Positions 33,097-46,037 of a DNA stretch of 64,000 bases are shown here, one piece after another. Every line of letters starts with the position of its first letter. The first letter of the stretch is position 1. The translations under genes were made by a program, and so were the position numbers. The DNA comes from Cardinalis cardinalis. Its lineage: Eukaryota; Chordata; Aves; Passeriformes; Cardinalidae. The notes under the pieces are model-generated. The model did not search any database. It was not told where the DNA came from and saw nothing but the letters and a program-made list of their open reading frames with translations. Location: contig JACDOX010000170.1 in NCBI GenBank assembly GCA_014549065.1, forward strand, positions 1,375,852 through 1,439,851, written 5' to 3'.

Positions 33097-33142
33097 GAGA
33101 GGAGAGGAGAGGAGAGGAGAGGAGAGGAGAGGAGAGGAGAGG
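33097..33142. repeat. (GGAGA)n array leaving a gap
   Basis: About nine GGAGA units directly after the gap. This is the reverse complement of the TCTCC array at 29521-29590. Its left end is lost in the gap, so the true length is unknown. Confidence 0.95.
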
Positions 33143-36100
33143 GAAAGGGAAAATACTTTGGAGCCTAGGGGCAATTTTTCCATACTGCAGTCAGCATGAA
33201 GTGCCACTTCCTAGGTCCTTCCCTAGTAGCAATTTGCTGGCATTGCTTGCTCCAGGCAGGAAATGCAAGATAGCTCCTGCAATTCCACTGGTAAATGTCT
33301 CCATGGGAAAGATGACACTGATGGGAACCAACAGGCACATCTCCTCCTAGAAGAGAAAGTTGGAATTTGCCTAATAATGTAAGCACCACTGGCATTTTCA
33401 GTCACAAGACTTCATTTTTTCTGAGCTGCCACTTCTCACCTGATTCCATGTCTGAAAATGATCTGCTGGACTCCAGGTCCAAACTGACCACTCCAGAGGA
33501 ATCAAGCTAAGATGCAGCTTCTGGCTTTGAGCAGGGGCACAAGCAGCCCTGACACGATTAGTCATGGCTTTATAAATTTGGCTATGACTAAACCTTCTCC
33601 CAGCCTCAGCTGTCACCAAATTGCCTTGCTGACAACAGAAGCAACCTCCACAGCCCTGGGTGCCTCCTCCTCTACCAGGGGGAAGTAAGAGCACCCAACA
33701 CCCCCCTGACGAGACAAGGAGTCCTGGACAATGAGCAGTGCCCAAAAGCTGCTACCACATGTCTCTGGGCTGCCTTTTGGAGGATTAGCATCACTGCAGG
33801 ACTGCAGTTCTTAGGCAGTTGATGCCCAGAGAGCAGCTGNAGCATCTCTCCCTGCAGGCTGGGCACAGCTGAGCTCCACACCCAGGTGCTGCCCCAAAGA
33901 AAACCCTTCATGAAACAACCCCTGCCAATGCCCCCTGCCCTTTTTTCACTCANACTGGCCAATTAACCTCCTTGGTGAACTTTGGGGCCTCTGTAGGAGA
34001 ATAAAAAACAGGATAGAAATTTCTTTCAGCAAGTGAAATGTGGACACTTAAGCCCTTGTATTTTGAGTATTGCTTGTCATTAAGCAAGAATTACTTTATT
34101 AGTTGCCTTTGCACTGCAAATAATTACATTTAGGCCATTAAATTGCCCCATTCGGTGTTTCTGCCTGCTTTTTGTCAACTGTGCATGTTCCATTTAATAT
34201 TTAAAGACTGGGGCACTACTCTGGCTTATTTAGTAATTAATTTCTTTAAATATTTATAGCACTTTGACTCTCAGCAAGGGTTCTGTTTGGTAAGAACAAT
34301 ACTGTTCTGTGCTTGATAGTGTCATGGAAATTTCAGAGGCAAATTTCCATTTTGTAGAATAAAAACATATAGATTTCCACAACAGACTGTAATGATTTCA
34401 GAATAAAGTTTTTATTACTGAACAATGTATGTACTGAAAAAATAACCCAATTATGCCCTTGCACATAATTGCAGACTGAAAACACAGTGTTGAGAGATCT
34501 ATTTTATGACAGCAGTATTCACACAGCAAAAGGAATCACCCAAGGAATTTTCCATCACCTTTTTTTGAATCGCCACTGGCACAAAAAACAAAACCCAATT
34601 GCAAAAAAAAAGCCTAGGAAAGAGAAAGCACAACCTAAAAAATGCAGGAGGATATTTTGCTAGCACCTTTTCCCCTTAGAATATCCTTTTCCTTTTGCAT
34701 ATCCCAATTTTAAGACTTTTAGGCCCTTTGTGTGAAATGCTGTGTGCTTATGAAAAACCTTAAAAGGCTTAAGCTTAAAGGCAGCCTTGGGAAATGAAAA
34801 TAGCAGGAAGATGCTCCATTTCTGTAAATTTGTCTAGTAACCCTGATGGTGGGAAGTTGATCCAAATAGGAAAAGAGACCTTGAAAGAGACTCTGCTACC
34901 CTGGATATAAGAAAGAGCTAGCCACAGGGGGTGGCTTTGCCAGCACTCAGGTGAGGCACACTGAGACTGATTTTTTGGGGGAAAAATCAGCTGCAGAAAC
35001 ACCCCATGGGAATGGGAACAGGAGGAAGTGGCACAGGAATCAGTTTGATGCTTGTCCAGCACATCTTGCATTTTCAGCTTAATTCACTGCAGCCTTTGGA
35101 AAGACTCCCCCAGCCCTCAAAACAGCACTCTGTCTCCTCATCCCAGAAGAACTTTTTTTCTTACTAATTCACGTGCAACCAGGATATTCTTGAACACCAG
35201 ACAAGCAGCATTAACACTCCCAGAGACAGAACCCAGCCATGGCACCTGCCTGCACTCACATGTTTATCATGTGGTGCTCAGCTTGTCCCAGGGACCAGTC
35301 AGATCCAGGGAAGATGCAAAAACTAGCACCAAAACCAAGCTGGCCTCACAGAACACGTGCTGAGCTGCTTCTTAAACAGGGGGGCCTGGACCACAGAGGC
35401 AAAATTTCTATTCTTGTTTGAACCTCTAATTGCAGGGTTTTGAGTGGAATTGCTGTTAGAGATGTGGGTGTAAATGCCCTTCCCTTTCACTCTTTCTTTG
35501 AAGCTCTCAGATACCCAAAACAAGCTGCTGGCAACTTAGAAAAAACTAATTGGTGGAAGTCACACTGAAAATGTGTTGCAGGGCACAGCATCCCCACCTC
35601 ACTATCCTTAATTACAGAATCACTCTGCTTCTCCAGCCGGGAGGTGCTGATTTTGGCACCCATTTAGCACCATTCCTGGCTCATCTCTCACAGCAGTGCA
35701 GGTAACACTGGAAAGTGATACCTGCCTAAGGCCGACTGACATTTCCCATTACAAGAATCTACCTTCTAATGCAAGTGAAAGTTTGTTTGGCTTGTACTGA
35801 GGGTGAAATCTTCTATGACAGCTGTTCTTTCATTACAAGACTTTCCCTCCCAAGTCCCAGCATCTGCAAACAAACAGGCCAGGGCAATTTTAAAAAAGGT
35901 TTGACCTTTCAGCCACAAGTTTTCTGGCTTTGGTTAGCTCCAGCTATTGCTTTAATCACATCTTATTATTTCATGCTCTGTGTGCTATGTGCCAGATTCT
36001 ACTTTTAAGGAAGAAATGCTGGCATATGCTGTTGCCTAATCAATGTGTGGGGGAAAACAGTCATTAGGGAAAGCCTACAGAACAGGGTATTTTTAACATG

Positions 36101-39100
36101 AACTTCTGTGTTGTGGGAAAACATATGCCCCACACAAAATCACCAATGCTCAGTAACGGAATAGCCACATTTACACAGGATGCACACTGCCTGTCTTATA
36201 GCAGTTTTAACAACATGTGTCCTGATACATCCAGGCATACCAAAGCACCTTAAACTCCTGGGGGAAAATCCCCCGTGGTGTAAACAGCCCTGGCTCCATT
36301 CACTTCACTGAGGCCAGCCAAAGGCTTGCTGCAGCACCTGTGGCAGGAGCTCAGATCTCCCTGGCTGCTTTGGGCTCCAGGACCGGGTAGGTCGCTGGCA
36401 TGAATCAGCACCTCCCACCAGCAGCCGTGTGGGAGGGAAAATAAAAAAGCAGTCGGAGTAAGCAGCAGAGAGGCCATTGATACCAAACATCCTGGAGCAG
36501 CTCCCAGCCAGGGAATGACCGAACAGCAGCAGCATTCAGCAAGGATGACACAAGAGCTTGGATCAGGCATTTATGGAAGGGAGTAGAGGCAGCACTCTCT
36601 GCCTGCCAGAGCTGCTCCTGGCTGAGCCCCGGGGCCGCTCCAGTGGCTGCAGTGCATGGGCAGGGCTCAGTGCCTGCAGCAGCTCCCTCANCCCTCTGAC
36701 ACACCCCTCTGGCGATGCTGGCCCAGCTCAGAGGCCAAACACCCACCCCAAAGCACACACACCTCTAACAGACCCTGGGATGTGGATCTGGGCAGCAGGG
36801 AAACCCCTGGGCAAATCCTCACCATGTCCTGTGCTCCTCCTACTTGGCAATGGGGGATCAATTTTGGCCTTGCTTGTCCTACCTTATGGGACCGATTCCC
36901 CATCTTTTACTTCACTTACACACTTTGCCTGAGGATCTTGTGGGATCTGGTATACCCAGAGCCCTGAAGGGTGGTGTAGGTTTTCAGGTGATGCTCTAAG
37001 TCAGGCTCAGAGAGCTGCTCCTCGGCTGTGAGCCTTGAACGAACAGAAGGAAAAAACCTCTTGGATTTGTTCTGCAGTGTAAGCCCCCAGACGCCTTTGC
37101 TAAAGCAGCCTCCACATACAGGGGGATGAACAGAGGTGCCAGCAGCTGGCTTTGCCAGCAGAGGTGAGAACCACCAGTGCTGGGGAGGCCAACAAGCTGG
37201 GCAGATAGGGACAGCTGAAACCAGACAGGTGTCAAAACTAACTCAAGTGCAAGCCAGGGAGAGAGGAAGGCACTTCACCTCCCAGGAATAAACTCAGTTT
37301 CTCAGATTACTGCACAGGCTGGGGGGAAATGGGCAGAACATGGGACATTTCTGAGAGGGCTTCACAGCACTCCTGGTACTTGCCATGCAAAAAGACTGTC
37401 TTTTACCTTGAGGAAGCCATGGATAGTCATACCCATGGCCCACTGGAAGTGAGCAGTGCACAGAGCTGCAGCACTCCTGATTCTGAGGGGTGCAAACTTC
37501 TCAAAAGACTGCATGTTTCAGCAGCACAGAGATTACCATGTCCTCTGCAAGATGCCAGACAAGATTTGTAGATATGAGTCATAATCCAAATTTTTCAGCT
37601 GCATCCAGTCTGTTCTGCCTGCGTAGGTCTTTAAAATTGAACAGTTTCATGCTCTCCTCTGCCAGTATCTCTCTTCATGCTCTTCCAGCAGCCACCTTTT
37701 CTCTGTTTTGTCATTCTGAGCTTCTTTTCTCTTCCATCAAAAACCAGTAGGGATGTCTCAAACATCAGTAGCAGCAGGTCTCTCTTGAAGAGCAGGAACT
37801 TCCTATTTTTCTGCAAGCTTTCTTTGTCTTTGGAAATTGAATGTCTTTGGCTTTTTTTTTTAATTAATTTTTTTTTAAGTTTGAATAGGAGACCAGATGG
37901 TTTTCAAGCCAACCTAGAGCACTGACCAATTCATCAACAAACCAAACACAGCAATTGAAGGGATTCAGATGCAGACCTCTGATTTCTCCATCTCCCTCTT
38001 CATGGGAGTTTACTTCCCTTAAAATGGCAGTTAAGAGGTTGTGCAGAGCAGCTAATTTAACTGTGTGGAACAGCAAAAACACTGGCAAAGATTAAAAGCA
38101 ACAACGTGTGATTCACAACGAAGACCTTCCTTTTTCCCTGTACATCCTCAGCAGTATCTCCCTACATCTGTCAAACCGGTGCCCTTGTGGCTGTGACAGA
38201 TCTGGGGGGGTTAAGCAGCGTGAGCAGACAGAGGGGCCAGTGATATTACTGTAATTACTGACAGCACACTCAGGAGCATGCTTTTTTTTCCAGTTGCATC
38301 TGTGGCTAAACTAGCTGATATTACCATTCTCTATAGTTTTTGCCAGCAGGATGCTTTCATCTGGATTTTGATACACAAGCACCCGTGGGTTTGTTTGCTA
38401 CTACAGAAATGATGCTGCATCCCCACCTCTTTTTTTCCCCTTAGCACCATAAACTTGAGTAATGCTGGGGGAGCTGAAGGTCTGCTCCAATATTCTGTGT
38501 GCCCTCCAGCACACGTACCACACCTCTGCCATAAAAGCAAGCAAGCAACAAACAGAGCAGGACCACCACAAAGCTAAATGTAATGGTTCCATGATGACTT
38601 AAGGACAGGAAACTAAACCCAGGCACTTCCAATATAAATCTATTTGCAAAGAGAAATTAAACCAAGTCCTAAGACTTCAGCCATAACTTGCAGCCAGCTG
38701 GGCCCCCTCCTGCTCTGACTGAAGGCAGCAGCCAAATTTCCATTGCCTTTGCTGGAAACACCTGCAGAGCACAGCAGCTGTGCCAATCTGCCAGGGGCAG
38801 CAAGGCAGGAATAGCAGCCCCATGTGGGACTGCAGCAGGGAATGTGATGTGCAGGAACACAAACACCCACTCTGAGATGGGGCCAGTGTGGACACGGAGT
38901 GGATGAGAGGTTTGCAGCTGGGCTGGCAAACACTGGACACCAAATACCAAAACTGGTGTGAGCCCTGTGGCTGTACTGGAGCAACCACACTGATGGTGAC
39001 CTTTGAGACCCCAACCACCCTTTCTTTCCTTCTCTTTTGCCCATCTGCTGTCATCTAAAACACTTCCCTTCCTCTGGCTCTCTGCGCTTCCTTGCTCACA

Positions 39101-40042
39101 CCCACGCTGCAGAATGGCCTCCCCAGTCAGCAAACATCACTACAGCAAACTTCTCCTTCAGTCCACAGGCCAGTGGGTGGAAAACATGCACAAAGACATT
39201 TATCTTCCTGGCAGAGGCAGTAAAGCAACAAAGAAGCCACCAAGCTAGGAAGCTTCTGAGAGAGAAACCTTAAGTGTCTGTGTGGGCTCATTGCTCTGTT
39301 GCTGACTGACATCAGCCTCTTTGGGCTCAGAGAGATCCATTTCATTTTAAAGGGAACTTTCCCCCAGGGATCTCATTAGCACCACCATGAAAGTCAGAAA
39401 GGAACTGAAGGTTGTTGGGGGAGGTAATGGTGAGGAGGTAAATAGGACAGAAGCACTGTCAGAGAGCATACTCAGAGCTGTATTTTCTCTTTCTCATGCA
39501 CACACACACACTTTTTCTGTCAGAAAAACTCACTTGGCATTGCAGTAATGAATAGTGGGGTTATATGTCTGTAGGTAAAAACACAGAGCTAACAGGCACC
39601 CTGTGGAGACAAATATTCAGAACGAAATCTTAACTTTTCCCTCTGCAGGACTGGGGCACACCATGCCAAGGTCATTCAAACATTCTGTTCTAGCCAACAG
39701 CACTGGACAGCAATGCCCACCCAAGGGCTGAATTTGGGCTGGACCACTGTTAACCTGGGGTAAGGATTGAGGCCAATTTAAAAGCCTGGTAGGTATAAAT
39801 TATCACGTCTGACGTCCCAGCAACAAACACTGCATCAGTCAACACATCCCAGGCAGTTACATAGATGTTCCTAATGCAGAGCTGCCCTCAGAGAGCACAG
39901 TGCAAGGTCTGGTGCCGGTGAACTCGTCCATGAAGCATCTGGTGCTGAAGGTGGTGCTTGGAGAACAACGTCTGTCTAAGAAAGTCACCTCTTTCTGGAG
40001 TGAAAGCAAAGCTTCCATGACACAAACAAAGCAGTGTCTCGC

Positions 40043-40557
40043 TCACTTCTNGTGTGACACATCAGGGCTACGTTCTGCCTGTGTTTGTTTCAAGAGGAAC
40101 TGCAAGACATCATCTGAGAGTCCAGGTGTCCTCCTCCTGTTTTCCAACAGGACTTCTTCAGCTGGCTTTGAAAAGCAAGCAGAAGGGGGGTGGTTTGGAA
40201 AGATCTTACATCCATCTCTGTTCAAGACCAGCTGTGCCATTTGCAGGCATCGTGACACATATTTTGTTCCGTCCTTTTGCTCCAGCTCTGAAATCTTCTG
40301 TGACAGACACCGTGAGGCAGCCTCATAGGTTGGATCCTCTCTCTCTGGCTGCTTTCTGCAATACATTTTGTAGAAGCCATCCAGAGAGTCCCTGATGCTG
40401 GGATCTTCTGCACCACCATGTTCATACATCCATGAGAGCACATCATTAGGTTCAGAGGGCTCACACAGTCCTGCTTTTAGGTAACAGCTCACNTTCGCTT
40501 CTTCAGAGCCTTCAGCAGAACAGGCTGCAGGAGCTGCAGATGATGGATTGCTCTCTC
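40043..40557 (-). CDS. SHLD1: SHLD1 (C20orf196), shieldin complex subunit 1, terminal coding exon
   Basis: SHLD1 joins SHLD2, SHLD3 and REV7 in shieldin, the 53BP1-RIF1 effector that protects DNA ends from resection and favours end joining. The exon reads on the minus strand from acceptor CTGCTTGCAG|GA at 40557 to the TGA at 40045-40043, coding about 171 residues. Stretches DSLDGFYKMY, CLSQKISELEQKDGTKYV, QMAQLVLNRDGC and NRRRTPGLSDDVLQFLLKQ align with human KSLDRFYEMF, CLSQKITQLRGQESQKYA, QMARVIFNRDGC and KPNPGLSKDITHFLLQQ. The N-terminal third is weakly conserved. An in-frame ATG at 40585-40583 (MSFIDPLL), preceded directly by an in-frame TGA, would give a 180-residue protein without any upstream exon, but its Kozak context is poor. 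Human SHLD1 has 205 residues, so a short upstream coding exon is more likely. I could not find it in the window. Confidence 0.88.
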
Positions 40558-42239
40558 CTGCAAGCAGAGGATCAATGAAACTCATTAGTCACCAGGTCAT
40601 CCCTGTGGCAAAGTCTTTTTCTGTCCCCCTCCCACTGCAGTCTGGCAAACAGGCTCTTTGCATGAGCAAACCAAGTGCTGCTCTGAACACAGCTGGGCTA
40701 CCACAGGGCCTTCCTGCACAGATTGGCATAAGATGGGCTGATTTGGGGATCTCACAGTTGTCCCAGCCTTGACACTGCAGTGACTGGACCTACTTGGTGG
40801 TACAGATCTCCTGGCTCCTCTCAGTTACACTTCCAAAGAGGTGGAAATTGGGATCTGCTGCTCCTGGAGATGACAGCTGACCCACAAGGAAGCCTGGTTT
40901 GCAGCTGAGACAGTTCTACATCTATTTCAGTTTTTCCTTCGTCCCTGGGTCTAATCCTTTTATTTTACTAGCTGTCAACTTTACTCCAGCACAATGTGCA
41001 GTCCTGACCTCCATCTTTCAGCCAGATTCACAGCCTCCAAACCAACACTGTTCTGGTGGCTGCATGGAGTTTCAGAATGAGGACTGCAAAGGGGGACTCT
41101 GTGCTTCCCCATGAAATCCCACTTTTGCAGCCCTGCTGCACTAAACGCTCTCCCCACACTCTGATGGATTTTTAATGGATAAAATTAATGCAAAGGCCAA
41201 GGACTTGTTCTTGCCTTGCTCTTTTCTCCTTCCTTGCTGGGTAACAGGGCTGTGGTTTTCTCTTGCTTCAGAGCAATCAAGGGGGATGCTATGCACTAAT
41301 TAACACAGCACAACAGGAACACTCGGCAGTGACAAGACCAGGACAATCAGCCAGCTTCTAGGACGAAGAAATTCCACACAGAGACCTTGAATTGGGCTCT
41401 GGTAGCCAGGTAGTGTCTCTGACTGCAATCTCATCTCCAAGCCCACTGCACCAGACCATTTGCCAAGCACCTGAGTCACCGACAAGGATATTTTCCAGGG
41501 CTCAGCCAGAGGTTGCACAGCCGTCATCTGCAAGTTACATAAGCAGGCTGCAGGCAGTCAGAAAATAGCTTGGTCTTTTCTAATTCTGTGAAATGTGAAG
41601 CAGAGTGCAGTCCTTCATTCTGGTAGGAGACCATGTTCAAAGGGAGTCTCAGTGTGGTGGCAGAAGGCTGTTTTTCTCTCCTGGTACAGAGAGTCACCCT
41701 TCTCTTCCTAAGCAGGGGTTCATTAACGTGAAATTAAGCTGTCTGAGCAGACACACTGTACCTCATCTCTTTCTTCCTGTCCCTACTTCCTATCTTTGAT
41801 CTTTCTTCCCAATTGCACTTCATCTCTGATTATGCAATTTAAATAGAACTTTCCCTCCCCTTGCAGTGTCACTTCCAATGCAGTACAAAGAAAAGCTTGG
41901 TGGCCTTCTTTTAACAGTGAGCTCTGGCATCAGAATAGCAGAGCAGAGAACGGGTCCATTTTTCCTCAGTAACCCCTCAGCCCATGCTAAGTTAGAACTG
42001 AAGCCTCTTGCATCTCTGATAATTCAATCAAGTGGCAATTGGACTCCAGTGCCACTGGACTGTGGCAATTGCAGACCCCTGGGCTGGGCTGGCTTTTTGC
42101 TACCTCCTGCTCACAGCCACATTTTGTGACAGAGCAGCAGCTGCCTCCAGCTACACACACTAAGCCTGCATGACTTGGGAAAAGAAAAATTCTGTTGGTT
42201 TCATGTTGTCAGGGGAGACTTTAGCAATGCTGCTTTGCC

Positions 42240-42476
42240 TTTCTCATACCATCTAAGTCTGGGTATTAGGAAAGATTTCTTCGCAGAAAGGGTTGCCAAG
42301 CACTGGAACAGGCTGCCCAGGGAAGTGGCTGAGTCACCAACTCTGGAGGTGTTTAAACAACATGTAGATGTGGCACCTGGGGACATGGTTCAGTGGTGGA
42401 CTTGGCAGTGTGAGGTTTATGGATGGACTCAATGATTTTAAAGGTCTTTTCCAACTTCAGAGATTCTACTGCTTTT
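42240..42476 (+). mobile_element. CR1 LINE 3' end (reverse transcriptase tail plus 3' UTR)
   Basis: The open frame around 42250-42435 ends with the familiar CR1 ORF2 C-terminus (HWNRLPREVAESPTLEVFK). The CR1 3' UTR wording follows (GACTCAATGATTTTAAAGG, then TCTTTTCCAACTTCAGAGA), ending in a degenerate ATTCTA repeat. It is 5'-truncated, as most avian CR1 copies are, with moderate divergence. Confidence 0.92.
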
Positions 42477-42739
42477 TATTCCACAGTCAGTATGGCCCAT
42501 AAAGCCAACATCCTTATGCTGAAGCACAACCCACCACAGAAGTGATCAGGAAGTGTCTCAGGGGTATATTCTGGAGCGTGATTAGTCAGAACATATTTCA
42601 TTATTATTATTATTGTGAGAACAGTTTTCTTTCAGTTACTGGTTCAGATTTATGCATCTCTATTTCCCAGCAGTAGGCCCTATCTTCCTAGTGGATTACT
42701 TTTCCAGCAAAGCCTTCTTAAGGCAAGATTGCCAACAAG

Positions 42740-42892
42740 GTTGGATGCCCCAGCCCTGGAGTGTTCAAAGCCAAGTTGGATAAGGCCTTGAGCAGCCTGA
42801 TCTAGGGGGAGGTGTCCCTATCCATGGCAGGGGTTGGGACTATGTGGTCTTTAAGGTCCACTCCAACCCCTCAGCATTCTAGGATTCTATGA
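42740..42892 (+). mobile_element. CR1 LINE 3' end, second fragment
   Basis: It contains the CR1 signature words GTTGGATGCCCCAGCCCTGG, GTGTCCCTATCCATGGCAGG and GGTCTTTAAGGTCCACTCCA and ends at the terminal ATTCTATGA octamer region. It is a separate, shorter and more diverged copy in the same orientation as the first. Confidence 0.9.
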
Positions 42893-45800
42893 CATGAAAA
42901 GTTGGATGCAGAATTCCCAGAACCAATCTATACCTCACAAAGAGCTGCCTTTCCTCAGCTCTCCTGACAATTTCTCAATACATTCTCAAACTGTGTGTCA
43001 AAACTGATGTTTAAAAATACACCCCAACCTTTTCTTGCCGAAAAGTTACCAGTTAAGGTAGAGATCCTTCCTCAATACCCTCTAAAGAGCTGGTGCTGCT
43101 GTTGAAAGGTGCAAATCTTCTGAATGATTTATAAACCACAGGGAACGAGCACAGCAGCAGCAGGATGCCTGCAGGGTCCAGAAAGAGCCTCTCAGCTGGA
43201 GCACACACAGAGCACACAAGCACATGTTGTAGGCCAGCAAACGTGCTGCTAAAGGCAAAGGCAGCATCCAACTCATCAATCCCTTTGCCTCTCCACGCAC
43301 ATGCACCCCTCAGAAAATCTGGGATTCTCTCATAACACACAGCAGTGCTGCTTCAAAGCCTAGACCTCTCTGGCCACCTCTCAGCAGCAGGAAAATGTAG
43401 TTTTATAAATGCCTTNGTAAAATCCTTCCATGGCAAACTTAACAACACAGCTGTCACACACCCTTGTGTTGGCTTGACCCAATACCTACAGGGGTCAAGG
43501 CAAAGATGAGCAAGGCTGAAAACTCTCACTTCTTTGCCTGCAATAGAATTCCATCAGCAGAGAATCTGGATCATTATTTTTAGCTATTTTCACTCACTGT
43601 TACTACCAAGTATTAAAGGAAAAAAAAAAAAGCACCAACAGAAAAGCCAAAAAAACCCCTGAAACAGTCATTATTAAAGTCTACTTCATTCTCACATGAT
43701 GGATAATCATAAGTAAGAATGTGTATTATTTCATCTGCTCCTCCACTCCATGCTAATTGAAGTTCAGCATTTGCAACTAATTAGTAAAAGAGCTGGGGGC
43801 AGATAAAAGAATAGATATTCTTGTGTTTATAAACCTGCTGATGAAAATTTAAAAGCTCCATCTGGTACAAGCACATAACCCTACTGCCTGAAGCACAAAA
43901 CCAAATCCTGCTTTGAACCTGGGCCACTTTCAGTGAGGCAACAATGCAGCAATATTATTAGTCGTACTTACAGAAAATGTAGCTGTTTNAGTTTCTGTAT
44001 ATCTGTTCAAGCACAGTGAAGTTCTCACAGATTGCTTTATTTCTCTTATCCCACCAGCTTNTCAGGATCTACCTGGGGTGACTGCAATCATCCACAAGAA
44101 AGGGTCTGTGGCTGCCATAAAGTGCAGTAACAATAGAAAAGTAAATACAGATGTTGTCCCTGAGAGTTTCTCCAGCTCTCACCCTGCTCTTAGAAAATCC
44201 CTTCTTGCCCCTCCATCAGACATGTCCANACGGCATGGGAAAGCTCAAGGAGAGGTGATCCTACTTGGACTAGAGCAGAGCTCCCAACTGACCCAAACCT
44301 GTGCCTGCTCAGGGATGCATCCATCTGCACAGGGGGTGAGAACAGGTCCCATGCTGCAGCTGAACTCCCTACAGGTATGGAGCACTTGAGACACTTGATG
44401 CATAGAAAAGCATATTTTTTTATTTTTTTCTTTCCACCTGGCTCCTTTCCAGTGGGAGTGCATGTATCACCATGGGAGCGCAGTTCCTCTCTGCTCAGGG
44501 AAGAAAGAAGAAATTCTAGGAGAATTTGGCAGCAGCTCTTTCTACCTCAGTCTCATAAAGCACTTTAGCCTGCCAGTACTCACACACCTGAGTACTCAGA
44601 AATTGCAAATCTAGACATTTGAGGACCAAATTCTATTGCTCTTGCTTGCATTAAGAACATTTCCTGATTACAACAGTTAAAAACCCATGTGTGAGCTGCT
44701 GATCCCATTCCTTTATATGAGCTGAAATATATTTGCACTATAGGATTTTTATTACCACATTTAAATTGGAATAGCACCAAAAATACAAGTATCAAGAAAA
44801 TAAGTATCAATCTGCTAAATACCACACAAACACTTATCACATTAAGTAAATGACAGATCCTAAAGCCTTTTGGTGTACAGTATTGAATAATTGTAGAGAT
44901 TACAATATCTCTGCCTTGCAGAAAACAGCTGCTGACTTATTGGGCAAAGGGAAAATGAAATTTCTGAAGACACTATCATTCAAAAAGATTGTTATGAAGA
45001 AAGCAAATTTGTTCCTTGTGGGTATTTAAATCGTGAACTGAAAGTGAAAATAAGAATATAATAAGCCTTGCTACTTTGTTGTCTCCCTGGTGCCACACAA
45101 ACCAGCTTTCTTCTGTTGTCATCTGCAGTAGGCTGCAGCTCACAAGATGGGATCTGTGAGACTCTGCTTTACACATGACATAACCAGCTACATTCTTCAT
45201 CCTCCAGCCCACAGGAGTGGCACATGTGGCTGTGTCTGACTCTGAGTGCTGGCCAAGAGCTCTGCTAATGCCAGCTGCTCTGACAGGAGACCTGGAGAAA
45301 GTGAAGGTGGGCAAAAGGCAGGAAAATGGGAGGAATTCGGGGATTGGAGCAGAAAAGGGAGACAGTGACAGAGGAATAGCACGGGGTATGGCCCAGTACT
45401 GAGGCAAGCTCTCTGCTTTTTTTTCTTCTTTCCGGTGCACATTTGTGGTGTGAAAAGTTGGGGGGGGGGGTTCAATTTGCGTGGAACAAGACGTAAGCAG
45501 TTATTTTAGGGAAGCATAAAAACTCTTCCCTTTCAGTCTAACCCCCTTAGGAATCTGAAATTCAAGAAAAATAAAAAGGCTAGCAAATAGTAAAGTGCTC
45601 TTGAAACGCAATATGCAGGCACAGTGCATTCCCCTAGACACTCTTCCAAATGTCACAGTGGTATTAAACCCTGCCCTGCTCTGAGAGCTCACATCCGACG
45701 CCCNCTGCGCTGAGCTTTTAATACAGCTGGGAAACTCAGCTCAATGAAAGCTTTCACTGCTTAAACACACTGGATTTAATAAACCACAGGGAAAGCCAGC

Positions 45801-46015
45801 TACAATATGAACTACAAATTAACACTCCTTATCTGCTGAAGGCCAAGAGATAAACATCACTGCCACCTCACGGATCTGTTCCTAAGCAACCAGGCCCCAC
45901 AGGCCAGGGCAACAGGNATGGTGTTTATGATCTGCTTCTGCCCATCACTTCCAGCTGTGCCCCAAGAGCCTGAGGAGGATGACACATCCTCAGCCAGGCC
46001 TCAGAGCAATGGGCT

Positions 46016-46037
46016 CTGGATGTAACTTTACATCCAG
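46016..46037. repeat. Inverted repeat, 10-bp perfect arms, 2-nt spacer
   Basis: CTGGATGTAA-CT-TTACATCCAG. A further TTGGATGTAACT follows at 46041-46052, so the GGATGTAAC word occurs twice in direct orientation. Confidence 0.9.

Larger units (their letters stand above)
29591..40042. other. Intergenic CHGB-SHLD1, including unresolved SHLD1 3' UTR
   Basis: About 10.4 kb without recognisable coding sequence. It includes the end of the CHGB CpG island (to about 29760), the microsatellite and gap cluster at 32871-33142, and homeodomain-type AT-rich sequence around 34030-34260. The part nearest 40042 must hold the SHLD1 3' UTR. No canonical AATAAA on the minus strand is obvious there, so its end is unknown. 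Confidence 0.6.

Noticed and set aside
40054..40395. 113-codon frame antisense to SHLD1
   Set aside because: Shadow of the SHLD1 exon, which is supported by clear similarity to human SHLD1.
42175..42435. Apparent 86-residue protein gene
   Set aside because: It is the C-terminal end of a CR1 reverse-transcriptase frame running into the CR1 3' UTR, so it is a transposon fragment.
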